Below, one piece after another: positions 9,878-22,098 of a stretch of 64,000 nucleotides of DNA. Origin of the DNA: Molanna angustata (lineage: Eukaryota; Arthropoda; Insecta; Trichoptera; Molannidae); assembly GCA_963576475.1 (NCBI GenBank), contig OY754981.1, positions 12,992,734 through 13,056,733 of the forward strand, read 5' to 3'. Each line of letters begins with the position of its first letter. Position 1 is the first letter of the stretch. The notes under the pieces are model-generated. The model ran no database searches, had not been told where the DNA came from, and was given only the letters and a program-made list of their open reading frames with translations. The position numbers and the translations under genes were made by a program.

Positions 9878-10415
9878 GAGTGGGTTGAGGCCAACTCCTC
9901 ACTACCTAGTCACTCCACCAAGTATTCAAATTTTGTATGGAAAATTTTCAGAATTTTTATGAAATAGGTTTGTTTAGTTATTTGGGATTTAAATATGTTA
10001 TTACGAAAACTTGATAATTATTCGATGCCATTTTATAAAAGTGATGTGCTTTTATAGCAATTTGAATTTGAAAATATCAAATTTTGAATTTCTCGAGGTT
10101 GGAGTCACTTTAAAATATTTGAAAGTTAAAAGAAGGAAAAGCACTGATCAGATATCCTTCTTCATATATCTAATGGGGTCTTAGCGAGTATTAGAAATAT
10201 AAAAAATGCGATATTTGAAAATAATCGAATGAGTACTTCAGTATGTATTCAATAAAGTAAAATATACGCCGTACATAGCACACAGTACACACACAGTTAC
10301 ATTGTGGTGAAACTTTTAGAATACAATCTCAGTATAATACTAGTTGATAATCTGCAATAAAAAAAAAATTGCGAATTCATTACTCCCCACTATATGTACA
10401 TGAGGTAGTGAGGAG
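9878..10415 (+). repeat. repeat R1, copy B (full length)
   Basis: About 538 bp, from GAGTGGGTTGAGGCC to GGTAGTGAGGAG. The 5' CTCCTCACTACC (9895-9906) and the 3' GGTAGTGAGGAG form a perfect 12-bp subterminal inverted repeat. It is non-coding. Confidence 0.8.
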
Positions 10416-10840
10416 AAAAAACATGTATTTATCAAAGAGTATGTAAAATGTTTTCTTTTAATACCATTTATATTTATTTATTTTAATTATATTGATTAAA
10501 TTTGCCATAAGAATGTATCAGCAATGTATAAAGATACCATTTATTTAATTTCACAGTAGATTATGTATTTTTCTTTATAAAACAACTTCGTTTGACATTG
10601 GGATTATAAAAGTAAAAAAAAAAATCAATGGTTTGTCATGAAGTATTTTTTTTTATTTCGTTTGATGTATTTATAATACATAGGTACCAAATAATATGTA
10701 AGTATACATTGTAGCTTTCTGCATTTCCTCTCTATATAAACTTTAACTATGCCAATTCTCACACTCATCCGTGCGCGCAATTTGTTTATTTTTGTTTTAT
10801 GGCGAATGGCATTCTATAAGCAAAAGTTTTATACTTGAGT
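10416..10840. other. no feature recognised
   Basis: AT-rich filler between two interspersed repeats. Confidence 0.5.
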
Positions 10841-11730
10841 TCCAACGGTCGATTTCTTGAAGAGGATTTATTTCTCTCAACATAACGGCAGTTTCAAGCC
10901 AAGACGCGGAAACTATTGCAAAAAACACCAACAAACAACACAAAAACAAAATATTAACGCTTCGCAGCAAATACTATTTTCTATAAATTAATGAATTCAG
11001 AATTCGAAGAAATGTTATTAATGTATCAGTTGTATCTTGTGTATGTATGTGTGTCCTTTCCCCTTATAACTATTGATCCGCTGGATGCACATTACTTAAA
11101 ATAAAATAGAGAAAATTATAGGTTGCTAAACTTTTATACTCTGTATTTTTAATTTTTTGTTATAGTAGTCAGGGTTTATCAATATTTGAATTATTTTATA
11201 TATCCACATATCTCGAAAACCACAAAAGCTATAACGCTAAAAATTTATATAAATATTAACAAGTGTTATATCTCAAACCGTATTTTAGGAAAAACTTCCA
11301 AAAATAACTTTTTTTTCATAGATTAAAAACATTTTTCTATAACAAATTTATTAGTTCAACTACTTACATTTTCATAATTTTTTAAAATTAAGAAAAATGC
11401 TATAATATCATAATTATATAATTTTAATTTTAGTAGATATCAAACGTACCTATGTAAAAAGTAAATTTAGTGACAACATCATTTCATACAATTCCTATGC
11501 CAGAATACACAATATCTACTGGGACTCAAATAGTTTAATACTTTATACATACATAATATAACATCAAGCCGTTTTCCTGACTGAACTCCACACTATCCAA
11601 TCCTGACATTCATGTTTTTTATAGGAAAATATAATAATTTATAAATTCAATAGTTTGGTTTTCTGTGTTTATAGTTTGATACGTATTCTTCGCCAGCGAC
11701 AGTTGGGATCTCATGTGTTACATGCAACTG
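10841..11730 (+). mobile_element. Helitron-like family H1, copy a
   Basis: It starts TCCAACGGTCGAT and ends CATGTGTTACATGCAACTG. Internal blocks are shared with the other copies: CCTTATAACT..TTGATCCGCTG, TATCTCGAAAACCA, ATTTCATACAATTCCTATGCC. The 3' end has lost the A of CTAG and the 5' flank is T, so the ends are degenerate here. It is non-coding. Confidence 0.7.
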
Positions 11731-12279
11731 TTATAGAAAACTTGGATAGTCAATTAACACCAAGTCTTTCGTAAATTGTACAGCGACAGATGTCTGTGGC
11801 ACGGTTCGAATTCATAGAAAAAAATAATCCCTAGAGTTTTAAAAGTGTATGCTGGACAAACGATTGTTTGGAACACAGAGAAAATTATGTAAACAACAAG
11901 TATAAAATTCAATAAAACTTATACCCTTTAAAGAATTATTTTAGTCTTTGAATTTGAATTTTGGATTAAAGCAAGAAACTTGATTAAAAAAATAGCTGGA
12001 AAGTGTATGAAGATCGTTCTTAGGTGGAAGAATGGCGCAGACGAACGAACTCCATTCATATAATTCGTACAGTTGTGGAAAATATGTTGAATAAGTCACG
12101 TGGGGTGCGCAGAGAGCATATTTGTGTTTTTTTCTTTGTTGGTAGGTATATTGTATGTGCAAACCGCGCCCTTCCACTACGACAATTCTCAAGTTATTTG
12201 CACTAAACTATAAATATTGTGAAATAACCTTAATAGGTACCTACTCAAATATCAAAAGCAGTTTTACTATATTGGAATA
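11731..12279. other. no feature recognised
   Basis: No ORF or repeat could be assigned. Short frames at 11941-12206 overlap on both strands and look incidental. Confidence 0.45.
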
Positions 12280-12477
12280 AGAGGTCGGGGGCGCCCAAGA
12301 AAAGGATGGCACGACCATGTAAACGATATTCTGAAAGATGGAAATGTAAGAAGCGTGAACAACAGACGAACGTGTATAAGACGATGTATGAATGTTGATG
12401 AGGCGATGAATGTGTGTCAAGATAGAAAAATGTGGCGTTCGGTTCTCTCTGCCTACCCCGTGAGGGACATGGCGTGA
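12280..12477 (+). pseudogene. RTE-like LINE, 3' ORF fragment
   Basis: The frame is open for 65 codons to TGA and reads RGRGRPRKGWHDHVNDILK near its start and SVLSAYPVRDMA at its end. It is the same protein tail as the minus-strand copy at 33705-34067 and the copies at 46445 and 52560. The GRGRPRKxW motif is typical of the C-terminus of RTE-type LINE ORF2. It is 5' truncated, which is usual for LINE copies. The short 3' UTR contains ACATGGCGTGATGGTA. Confidence 0.75.
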
Positions 12478-12946
12478 TGGTATGTATTTTTTTTTTATTT
12501 ATTTCTATCCAAAAATATACAGTATATATGAGATACAAAATATCTTAAGATAATATAAGCTTATTCATACATAGTTAACATACAATGTAAATATGTATAA
12601 GTTATCTCATTTCAATAAATATCAATTTACCACTTCACTGGTGCTTACATAGTTTAAGCCATATCTTTTTGTTTGTATCTTTGTTACTAGCCCCCTCACT
12701 AGGCATAGCCTGTGCTAAGGTGAGCTAGTTTTATGTTATTGTCTATTACGTTGTTTATTTATAGATACATTTACATATAATATAAGTACATGTACATATA
12801 TACGCTACGCATTCAAAACGTATGCATCTTTCCTTCTAAATACAATATTTCATTTTGAGTCATGCACACACAACCAAAAATTGTGGAAATAAATTATTTG
12901 TTTCACTTTTTTTCAATTGTCTATTCTGTTGTTTGTAATAGTGCAT
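12478..12946 (-). repeat. LINE 3' UTR on the minus strand and AT-rich sequence
   Basis: It lies downstream of the minus-strand LINE frame that ends at 12947. A compact inverted pair (CTAGCCCCCTCAC and GGTGAGCTAG, 12689-12727) sits in what would be its 3' UTR. Confidence 0.4.
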
Positions 12947-13376
12947 TTACATTTTATTTGGAAGAATTATTTCCTTAAGGATTTTTTCATCTATTTCATA
13001 AACCCATCTTAGTGATAGTTTTTTAAATTCTTTTGCATTACTGATGTTTTTAATATTTGTTGGTAAACTATTGAAAAGTTTTGTTGAAAAATATCGTACA
13101 CTACGTTGTCCAAAAGTTGTTTTAATATATGGTATATTTAAGGTATTTGTTGTACTTAATCTAGTGTGTTTATATTGTTGTGAGCTAGTATATTGGTCTT
13201 CTCTTTTTAGCTTGTATATTAGCAGATTTTTTGCATATATTTTTGTAATTGTTGGAACTTTGAATTTAGTAAAAACCTCTTCAGTATTCGTTCGAATAGG
13301 TACCTTAAGTATAACTTTTATAATGGTATGTATGTATGTGTTACTATTGAAATTTCTTAGATGAGTATATCGTTAA
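12947..13376 (-). pseudogene. CR1/L2-like LINE, C-terminal RT-adjacent fragment
   Basis: The minus-strand frame is open for about 142 codons and has no start codon, ending at TAA (12949-12947). The segment TTFGQRSVRYFS followed by LFNSLPTNIKNISNAKEFKK matches the end of many LINE ORF2 proteins, where a G-(Q/K)-R-S-F...LWNSLP..IK..S...FK pattern closes the protein. It is 5' truncated. Confidence 0.65.
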
Positions 13377-14814
13377 ATTTGGTGACTGAAATCATGATAT
13401 AATTAAAACTGCCTAGTATGCCATGATGATCCGTGTTAGTAATGGTAAATATCGCGTGCATAAGTGTTAGTAATGGTTAATATTTATACGTGATTTAAAT
13501 TATCAGAAACCCAAAACATTTATTTTTTTAAATTTTAAGGAAAAACCTGACTTGAAATGAAATTTGGTCTTCCAATATGATTTTATGCACTCTTATTTAT
13601 TTATTGTCTCATAAACGGCATGAATTGCCTTTTACAAACATACATTAAAATATACATACTGAGAAAAATCAAAGAAACTAAAAACAATAATACAGTAAGT
13701 AAAAGGAAACAAAAAAAAGAAAATAAAACAAAAAAGTCCATAAAATAATATGTGGAGCAACAAAACAAAAAAAAAACATATATTAAAGCTAGCGGACCCA
13801 ACAGACGTTGTCCTGTCCGAACTATTTGTGAAACAAAAAAGTATATGTTATATAAATTTAAATCATGAGAATGTTATTATTCGATGATCAAACTTACATT
13901 CTCTTGTTCGATGAGCCATAGATGGTCTGGACACGAAAACGAACGATTGAAATATGAATAATAACGAAACAGTAAACAAAAATTAAAATTCCATGCACAT
14001 GTATATAATTGAAATATGAATAATACCGAAACAGAGCGAAAAGAACTTTAAATGTCAAAAAATCTAAACAACGACGTAAATGACAGATTTCTAAGTGTTG
14101 TCAGATGGAAAAAAAGTAAACATTGCCGATTCTATGTACATTAGCGCCGCCTATTGTAATTTATAGTTATTAAATAGATTTATTTTTATTTTTCTTTTAT
14201 TATAATAATGTTTAAAATTTCATTCTGTAAATCTTAACCATTCAGGCACTCACACAAACACACACAAAAAATTTCATCAAAATCTGTTCAGACTTCAGTG
14301 ACATACACACGTACAGAATAATTATAGGTATATATAAAGATAAAATTTCATCACAAATCAGTACAAGAAACAGTGGAACTTAAAAATACATTTGTTTACA
14401 GTAATATTTACAAAAAATATAATAATAAATATATAGTCAAGACTTCATTTATTACATATAACCATTTCATTATATGTAACAACAAATTCTTATATGCACC
14501 ATAACCCAATGCAAAGACATCTCTGTCTCTGCATTGGTGAGCCAAACAAATAGGTAATTGGTGTACACATGTTGTAAGGCGAAACAAAGCACATATAAGA
14601 GATTTATATCTCAACTACATTATAGTTAACGATTCATTTTAAAAAAATCTGTGAATGAGTTTATTTTTAATAATTTTCATACGAGAAAATAATGCTGAAT
14701 TTTGAAATTGTATGACGAACATTCACTAGAAAAATTTTGAAAATACTAATGGTATTTTTTTTAGAAATACACTGTTTAACATATTTAAGAAACAAGATTT
14801 CAAAATGCGATGTA
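13377..14814. other. LINE-tail and interspersed-repeat mosaic
   Basis: A minus-strand LINE-like tail (TTTATTTATTGTCTCATAAA) starts near 13591. A repeat runs from about 13785 (AGCTAGCGGACCCAACAGAC) to about 14345 and ends with AATTTCATCAAAATCTGTTC, a motif I associate with common insect repeats. A 68-codon minus-strand frame at 14408-14614 is unrecognised. No host gene is visible. Confidence 0.4.
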
Positions 14815-15911
14815 AAGGCTAGCGTCCATACAGGCGCAGCAGACGGATCGGACGGAGCGCAGCAGACGGATCGGACGGAGCGCAGCAGACGGATTTGTTT
14901 GCATCCACAGAGGCGCACCAATCGGATTGCCGACACAACTGTCATTTGGATTTGTTGACAACTTTCGATAGAAAATGCAAATACACAAATGATTCTTCGG
15001 CTTGGTAAACGCATGCTTGGCTCGTGTATTATTTTATTTAATGAAAATTAATTAGAATGAATTTAAAAAATATATAGTAATAGTAAAGTATATTTTGAAA
15101 ATAATTTCCCCAGTACCCTCAAAAGATACGTTTTGAAATAAGGAACAGTTTGTATGTACCTACACCTTTATTTCATTGCATGAGATTTTTGAATTTTGTA
15201 TTTGTTTAATACTTTTCTTGTATAATTAGTTTTAAATTTTTTTTTATTGTATGTAACTAAAAAACTATAAGGCAATTGAAGTAGATTTTTACTTCAATCG
15301 AAAGAGACTATGAAAATCTACCGGCTGAGATTTTTTATTATTAAAATATTTTAATTACTATTCTTGCTATTCAAAAATAAAACTCTAAATTTTACCTTTT
15401 CTGCACAAAAAAATGTTGTATATCACATATCGAGTGATATACAATATTTTTTAGTGTTTCATATATTAAAAAGTAATTTACATATTTAGTGTGCATTTTT
15501 GCGTACATCCGTATATCTAGGATATACAAGGGCCTTAATACCAGTTTTTATCCATAGTCTTACAGCTGTTTTCGGGTGATTTCTGAGTAAAAAACATCTA
15601 AGCATCCAAAGATTCGAATTCATATTATAGTGGTTTATTTAAATAAAGTTTAAACAATTTAAATGACAATTTTTCGTAAAAAAGGCGATATAATATCACC
15701 AAAGAAAATGCACATACAAAAATGACAGATCCGAGCGGATTATTGCTTCTCCTAGCAAAGGCATTGACATTCCGACGATCCGATACACGCGTTCCGTCCG
15801 CTGTCGATCAGTGGACGCACTTGTATGAATTCCTATATAAAGAATTATAATATAATCCGTCTGATGAGCTACCTCCGCTCCGTCCGCTGCGCCTATATTG
15901 ACACTAGCCTT
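14815..15911. mobile_element. 1.1-kb TIR DNA element with TA duplication
   Basis: The ends are inverted over about 60 bp at roughly 75-80% identity. Left begins AAGGCTAGCGTCCATACAGG; the right end read inward begins AAGGCTAGTGTCAATATAGG. Both continue with GCGCAGC(A/G)GACGGA. TA flanks each side (14813-14814, 15912-15913), which fits a Tc1/mariner-type insertion. Inside, the 26-bp GCAGCAGACGGATCGGACGG unit is tandemly repeated at 14837-14893. No transposase frame is present, so it is non-autonomous. Confidence 0.75.
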
Positions 15912-15999
15912 TAAGTTTTGTATGCTCTTTTAAAATAACCCTTTGATTAGGTATTACGTCTAAACACTTAATGCATACCTACCTAATCACATAAAAAAC

Positions 16000-16555
16000 G
16001 AGTGGTTTGTGCCCAACTCCTCACTAACAAGTCATTCTATAAAGTATTCAAATTTTGTATGGATAATATTTATGAAAATTCATGAAATCAGTTTGTTAAA
16101 TTATTTTTTAATAAAATATTTTAATATGAAATCTTGATAACTCTTCAATGTCATTTTGCGTAAGTGCCTTTTTGCCAATTTGAAAATACAAATTTCAAAT
16201 TTTAAGTATCCTGAGCTTGGGGTCACTTTCAAATATTTAACAGTTAAAAAAATGAGAATCACTATTCAGATATCCTTCAAAATGTAATGAGGTCTAAGCA
16301 AGTATTAGATATACATATTTGCAAATTTTGAAAAGAATCCAATGTGTACTTTAGTCTATAATCGATAAAGTAAAATAAACACGCCGAACATAGCACACGG
16401 CTCATAGCACACAGCACACTGCACATAGTACACACACAGATACATTGTGATAAATCTTTCAGAATACAATCTCAGCATGATACTAGTTGATAATCTGCAA
16501 TAAAAAATACTCTTAAAAATGCGAAATCCACTATATCCCCTTGCGTTAGTGAGGA
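16000..16555 (+). repeat. repeat R1, copy C
   Basis: About 556 bp in the order of copy B, from GAGTGGTTTGTGCCC to GTTAGTGAGGA. Its CA-rich block is expanded (16385-16437). Confidence 0.8.
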
Positions 16556-16583
16556 ATAAAAATGAACGACCAGTTTTGTAGAC

Positions 16584-16910
16584 TCAGTAACATTTAAAAG
16601 TTGCATTATTTAAAAGTACTAATGGTGTTGCAATTACAAAAAAAACGATAAATAATATGAAAATGAATATCAAACGAACCAACTGTTGAGAGTTCTGTTT
16701 GAAAGAACAGAAGGGTCCTGTATGAAGCCAAATTGGAACCATTATGAAATCATATTTCTTCTCACAAAATACTGTACATTTCATTAAGGTTTCCTGGCCT
16801 AAATATATTCGCCATATAAAACGGAAGGAAACAACAAAAATTCCAAGATACAAGAACAGACGCTTGTAAATATTTTTGCCAAACCAAATTGCCTTCCTCG
16901 GTAGGAACAA
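16584..16910 (-). CDS. unrecognised 108-codon hydrophobic ORF
   Basis: The frame begins at a TTG just after an in-frame TAA, so it has no natural start. Two hydrophobic stretches are visible: YLGIFVVSFRFIW near residue 21 and LIFIFILFIVFFVIATPLVL near residue 80. A 40-residue polar segment with two Cys lies between them. It could be an exon of a membrane protein or a chance frame. No splice acceptor is obvious upstream. I do not recognise the family. Confidence 0.2.
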   Translation of the reverse strand: MFLPRKAIWFGKNIYKRLFLYLGIFVVSFRFIWRIYLGQETLMKCTVFCEKKYDFIMVPIWLHTGPFCSFKQNSQQLVRLIFIFILFIVFFVIATPLVLLNNATFKCY

Positions 16911-17785
16911 GAATTAAGCGTTCTCATTATTTCTGTCCCGAATTTAAGTGCCACCAACAGAATTTATTATATTTTTATAAAACACTTTGCATCAAGAATA
17001 TCTACCTCTTAATTTGGCAAATAGACCTGCACTATGTATATATTTACTGACAGATTTAGTAACAGTCGATATGCTTATTTATTAATAATACTTTTTTACA
17101 AGTATAATTAAATCTGATGTAGGTAGGTACAATATAAGTTAATAAAGTTGTAAACAAAATGTATAATACTATAATTAAGTTAAAAGTTTGAGTCATCAGT
17201 GTATATAATTTTATTATAATTATTTGTGGATTAGGCTATACCTGTCCCAGACAAACGTTATGTTAGTCAGTTCTATTATTTTTTATTCGTCATACATAGT
17301 GTAAGTTAATTTTTATAAGGTTTAGTGGTAAGTTGAAGTAAGACAGATGTGCAAGTATACGTATTAGTGTGGTATGAAATACTACTACAAAGGGTTAATG
17401 CTTATATAATCTAGATTTTTTATAAATCAATTATGTAGTAATATGTTATAGCAATTATAGTAACGGCTTTTAATATATCCTCGTTTCAAATCCAATTTTT
17501 AAACTTGCAATCTTGATGAAATTGAGCATGAAAATGTATTTAAAAACTTTACTATGCCAGCCATTTGTATCATTCTCAAATTGTTTATTTAGTAAATTAA
17601 AATAATCTAGATTTGGTTCTTATCAACTGACACATAGAGAGACATTGATTATAATATAATTTGTATAGTATATAGTAGTTTTATAGTACGTTGTATATAG
17701 TTTATAAAAAATAGCAGGTATTATGTTTATTATATAGTATACTAATGGACCCGGGTAAACGTTATTCTGTTACGTATCGCATATG
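16911..17785. other. no feature recognised
   Basis: Very AT-rich sequence without ORFs. Not matched to the repeats in this window. Confidence 0.5.
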
Positions 17786-17992
17786 GACCGCCTTCTACAT
17801 ATTATGTAGATTGCATTTTATATAGAACCCATTTTATGTATTGTTCTGTCATAGACAGCCTTCTATGTAGATCTATTTTATATAGACCTCATTTTATGTA
17901 TTCTGCCATAGACCGCCTTTAATGTAGATTGCATTTTATATAGACCTCATTTTATGTATTGTTCTGCCATAGAACGCCTTTTATTGAGATTG
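17786..17992. repeat. ~59-bp minisatellite, left block
   Basis: About three and a half units of GATTGCATTTTATATAGACC, CATTTTATGTATTG, then TTCTGCCATAGACCGCCTT. Several units lack a few bases. The array continues at 20249, so it was one array before the LINE inserted. Confidence 0.85.
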
Positions 17993-20181
17993 AGACAATA
18001 AACAGGATTAAACCCAGTATAGAAAACTACACACGATTTGAAAGATTACTGAGGGTAGCGGCACAAAGATCGATCCCCAGAGGACATCGAAAGTCAAATA
18101 TTCCGGGATGGAACAGGGAGTGCGAGGAGACGCTACGAAGATACGAGGGTACCGGCGACGAGACGGAGGCAAATAATCTCGTACGCCTGCTTGACGAGGA
18201 GAGAAAGAGGAGATGGACCGAGAGCGTAGAGTCACTGGACTTCACACACTCTAGCCGAAAGAGCTGGTCCCTGCTGAGAAAACTGGGTGCTGCCCCTCCA
18301 GCGAAAAGAGAACCCGCCGTGACACCAAATCAGATAGCAAATAATATCTTCGAAACCTCAAACATTAAACCCTCAAAAATTCAAAGCAAGCACTTGAAAA
18401 AACATCTGAAAAAGGAACTTGATGCGTGTCCTGATTCCCACCTTATAACTAGCGAGGTGACAGCTGAAGAAGTGAATAGGGCAATGAGAAAGATGAAGTG
18501 TGGAAAGGCAGCAGGCATAGATGGTATTCTGCCAGAGTTCCTTAAACATCTAGGAGGGAGAGCAGTGGCTTGGATTGGAACCTTTTTTACCCGAGTGATA
18601 CTTACTGGAAAGATACCAAAATCGTGGCGAAAAACTAAGGTCATAGCAATCCTGAAACCCGGAAAAACCGCAGATGACCCAAAAAATTACAGACCTATAG
18701 CCTTATTCTCAGTTGTGTATAAATTTTTTGAGAGAATCTTAGCGGATAGAATGGCCCCGCTCGTGGAACCTCACCTCCCAGTGGAACAGGCCGGTTTCCG
18801 TGAAGGTCGAAGCACCTGCGAACAAGTACTGGCACTGACTACCCACATTGAAAATGGTTTCCAAAAAGGAGAAAAGACTGGATTAGTCTTGCTGGATTTG
18901 ACAGCGGCCTATGACACGGTATGGAAAGGAGGCCTTCTGCTAAAGACATTGGGTATGATTAAGAGCAAAGCATTTATAACCCTCTTAAACAATATACTGT
19001 CGAACAGGAGCATCAGAGTTTTCTTAAGAGGAGAGGTCAGTAGAAAGAGAATACTCCAAAATGGATTACCTCAGGGGTCAGTTTTATCCCCAATGCTCTT
19101 CAACATGTATACAGCAGATATCCCAAAAACCAAGTCAAGAAAGTTTATCTATGCAGATGATATAGCGATCGTGGCACATGCAAAAACCTTTGATGAATTG
19201 GAACCCGTTCTAAATACTGACCTACAGATTATGCAAAAATACTTCGAGAAATGGCACCTGAAGCCGAACCCTAGAAAGACAGTTGCGACAACTCTGCACC
19301 TTAACAACCAACAAGCAAACAGGGAACTAAATATCTTCATGTGTGATGAAATTGTCCCAAACGACCGCAATCCTAGTTATCTCGGAGTAAAACTTGATAG
19401 GTCACTAACTTACGGTCCACACTTGCAAGCGTTAAAAAATAAAGTGAAAGCTAGGAACAACATAATTATGAAGCTCACCGGAACAACTTGGGGCAGCACT
19501 GCTGAAGTGCTGCGTACATCAGCGGTTGCTCTCGTTTATAGTGCGGCGGAGTACTGCGCACCAGTGTAAGAGAGAAGCGTCCATTGCAAAACCCTTGATG
19601 CCGAATTAAATAAAACAATGAGGACAATCACCGGATGCGTAAGGCCAACTGCACTCCCGTGGCTCTCTGTGCTTTCGAACATTGCTCCTCCTGATTTGCG
19701 CAGGAGCCAGGCTACAGCTAGAGAACTTGCCAAGATTGAAAAGAATCCCGCAATTCCCGCATTTCAAGATATATTCCGTCCACCAAGACAACGACTGAAG
19801 TCCAGAAAGCCTGTTTGATCGAAGCTACTCGGCGAATTCAACTTGCCTAGAGCATGGATAGAGAGGTGGAATGATTCAGACCTGGTATTAAACAAACATA
19901 TTATTCTAGACCCTAACGAAAGGGTCCCAGGTTATAACCTTCCCCGAAAAGTTTGGATTCAGCAAAACAGAATTCGTACAGGTCAAGGACGATGTAACTA
20001 CCAAATGTGGAAATGGGGAAAAAGGGATTCTCCAGAATGTGACTGTGGAGCAAGAAGCCAAACTATCCAGCATCTAGTAGAGGAGTGCCCGATACGGAGG
20101 TATGAAGGAGACTGGATGGACATCCATAGGGTGACTCCAGAAGCTGTGAAGTGGCTGGCCGAACGGGAGCCAAGAGTGTAG
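17993..20181 (+). pseudogene. LINE reverse transcriptase with two in-frame stops
   Basis: A single frame of about 730 codons is interrupted by TAA at 19567-19569 and TGA at 19816-19818, with its natural stop TAG at 20179-20181. RT landmarks in order: GKAAGIDGILPEFLK (~18505), KNYRPIALFSVVYK (~18685), DLTAAYDTVW (~18895), LPQGSVLSPMLF (~19065) and FIYADD (~19146). After the RT come a helical region and a terminal Cys/His cluster, CDCGARSQTIQHLVEECP (~20040). The overall plan is that of jockey-superfamily-like LINEs, but the clade is not certain. The codons upstream of 17993 belong to the minisatellite, not to the element. The copy cannot make a full protein. Confidence 0.88.
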
Positions 20182-20248
20182 AAGGGAACTACTCAATGAC
20201 GCAGCCAAAGGCGCAGAAAAGCCATACAAAAAGTAAAGTAAAGTAAGT
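17993..20248 (+). mobile_element. 5'-truncated non-LTR retrotransposon inserted in a minisatellite
   Basis: The insert is bounded by a 10-bp duplication ATTGAGATTG (17983-17992 and 20249-20258) taken from the minisatellite. It ends in a short tail of AAGTAAAGTAAAGTAAGT type. It contains the C-terminal two-thirds of an RT protein. It has no endonuclease domain left, consistent with 5' truncation during target-primed reverse transcription. Confidence 0.9.
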
Positions 20249-20525
20249 ATTGAGATTGCATTTTATATAGACCTCAATTTATGTATTCTGCCATAGACCG
20301 CCTTTAATGTAGATTGCATTTTATATAGACCTCATTTTATGTATTGTTCTGCCATAGAACGCCTTTTATTGAGATTGCATTTTATATAGACCTCAATTTA
20401 TGTATTGTCCTGCCATAGACCGCCTTTTATGTAGATCGCATTTTATATAGACCTCATTTTATGTATTGTTCTGTCATAAACTGCCTCCTATGTAGATTGC
20501 ATTTAATAGACATCATTTAATGTAT
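20249..20525. repeat. ~59-bp minisatellite, right block
   Basis: About four and a half units of the array described at 17786. The first carries the target duplication of the LINE and the last is decayed. Confidence 0.85.
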
Positions 20526-20825
20526 TTTAATTTTTTTTATTCGTTCATCAAAACAATAATAAACAATACCTGATAACATCTTCCTCTCCTCTTCCTGTCC
20601 TTATCCAATCATTCCTATGAATTGTTCCTATATGCTATCTTCTTTGTTTTTTTTTTACTTTTCGTCTGCTATCTTTGTTTATTTTTGTAATGTGATTAAC
20701 TTATTGCCATAGTACACACTCTTTTGTATATTTAACATTAACTCTGGTTGGCAATAAGCCCGCCAGTGTACTAATTATATGTACAGAAAGTAAATAATAA
20801 ATTAATAAATAGTTGGATAATTGAT
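20526..20825 (+). repeat. LINE 3' UTR tail
   Basis: It carries the recurring tail pattern: pyrimidine-rich stretch, TAATGTGATTAACTTATTGC, then GGTTGGCAATAAGCCCGCCA and a run of AATAAATTAATAAATA. The same plan ends the fragments at 28636, 35100 and 54641. Confidence 0.55.
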
Positions 20826-21630
20826 TTGCAACTTTTTGTGGTCAGAATAAATTGGACACGTATTCAGCAAAACCATATTCATTCGATAACGTTTGATCTA
20901 GATTTTACTTAAAGACAAATATATTATTATCAACTAATCTCTAAAGACAAGAAACCCACACCAAAGTTTCAATGAAGCTTCACAATATCAGTATCGACAT
21001 ATTCACAGATTAAATATATATAACCAGTATGTTATAAGCAAACGATTGTTAAGAAAGGGACAAGTCACTGTGGAGAAATGAGAAGTTTTGAATGTATTTT
21101 GATTGTATGTAATAAAACATGACTTGACCTGAAATACTTTTGATAAAAATTATCCCATTGACCGGTCAAAGTCATGGGTACACCAACCTATAGCAAGGGA
21201 TATGATAAATCCTATTACTCATATTTCATGAAATAAAATCGCTGTCCATATTTCATTCTTACCATTTGATCCGGTATCCCCGTAGTATTGAATTCAGCAT
21301 AACTCACAATTTTTCTGATTTTGTGTATTCATATTTTTTTTCTTCTTTCCTTCTTGAAACACAAACACATTATTCATAATACTTCACTTTCCCCCACTGG
21401 CAAATTTTGCTCTTTGGTAACATCGACCTCATACACAGGATGTAGCCAATTGAAAAGTGTAATTTGTTATTAATATTTTCTTAAAATCCTTAACGACTGT
21501 AGATTCAATAACAGGTGATTGTTACATACATATTATGCAAGTGTTACTGTAAAAGCAAAAACTGCCGTAAATCCTGAGATTTTCCAGTAGAACCTTTGAT
21601 TTACCAAGTCTTAAATGGTAAAAGTCCAAA
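20826..21630. other. no feature recognised
   Basis: No ORF or repeat assigned. Confidence 0.5.
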
Positions 21631-21770
21631 CATTTTTTATTCATTTATTGTAATCATTAAAATATACATAATTCAAGTATAAGATAAGTATAGCTTCACT
21701 AGAATAAGTCTGTCCTGAAGCAGCTATTTTCTCCTTCGAATTAGAGTATTTATGAATAGGTTTGTTTTTT
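21631..21770 (-). repeat. LINE-tail-like segment, minus strand
   Basis: It begins TTTTTTATTCATTTATTG (a reversed A-rich tail) and carries TCACTAGAATAAGTCTGTCC. A related segment is at 31790-31940, and the short motif recurs near 33645. Confidence 0.45.
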
Positions 21771-21839
21771 AAAATCTAAAATGGATCTAGTATAAAGTAG
21801 CCTTACATCCAGTACTTGAAATTGCTTAAAAACCTTTTG

Positions 21840-22098
21840 ACTTGTATAAGTGAAGTTACATCCATTTTTTTTTTAACAGACGCAAGTTGCTATCACAATC
21901 TTCTTGAGAACAGACGCAAGTTACTATCACAATCCTGACTTGTCTAAGTGACGTTACTTCCATTTTTTGAGAACAGACGCAAGTTACTATCACAATCCTG
22001 ACTTGTCTAAGTGACGTTACTTCCATTTTTTGAGAACAGACGCAAGTTGCTATGAAAATCCTAGCTTGTCTTTGTGACGCTACTTCTCCTTTTTTTGC
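21840..22098. repeat. 63-bp minisatellite
   Basis: Units of GACGCAAGTTACTATCACAA...TTGAGAACA begin at 21913, 21976 and 22039, with a shortened unit at 21879 and a diverged one before it. The 63-bp period equals 21 codons, so an 85-codon minus-strand frame stays open through it (a 21-residue repeat beginning KMEVTSLRQVR). Coding is unlikely. Confidence 0.85.

Noticed and set aside
18008..18245. Minus-strand ORFs antisense to the LINE
   Set aside because: The plus-strand frame carries all reverse transcriptase motifs.
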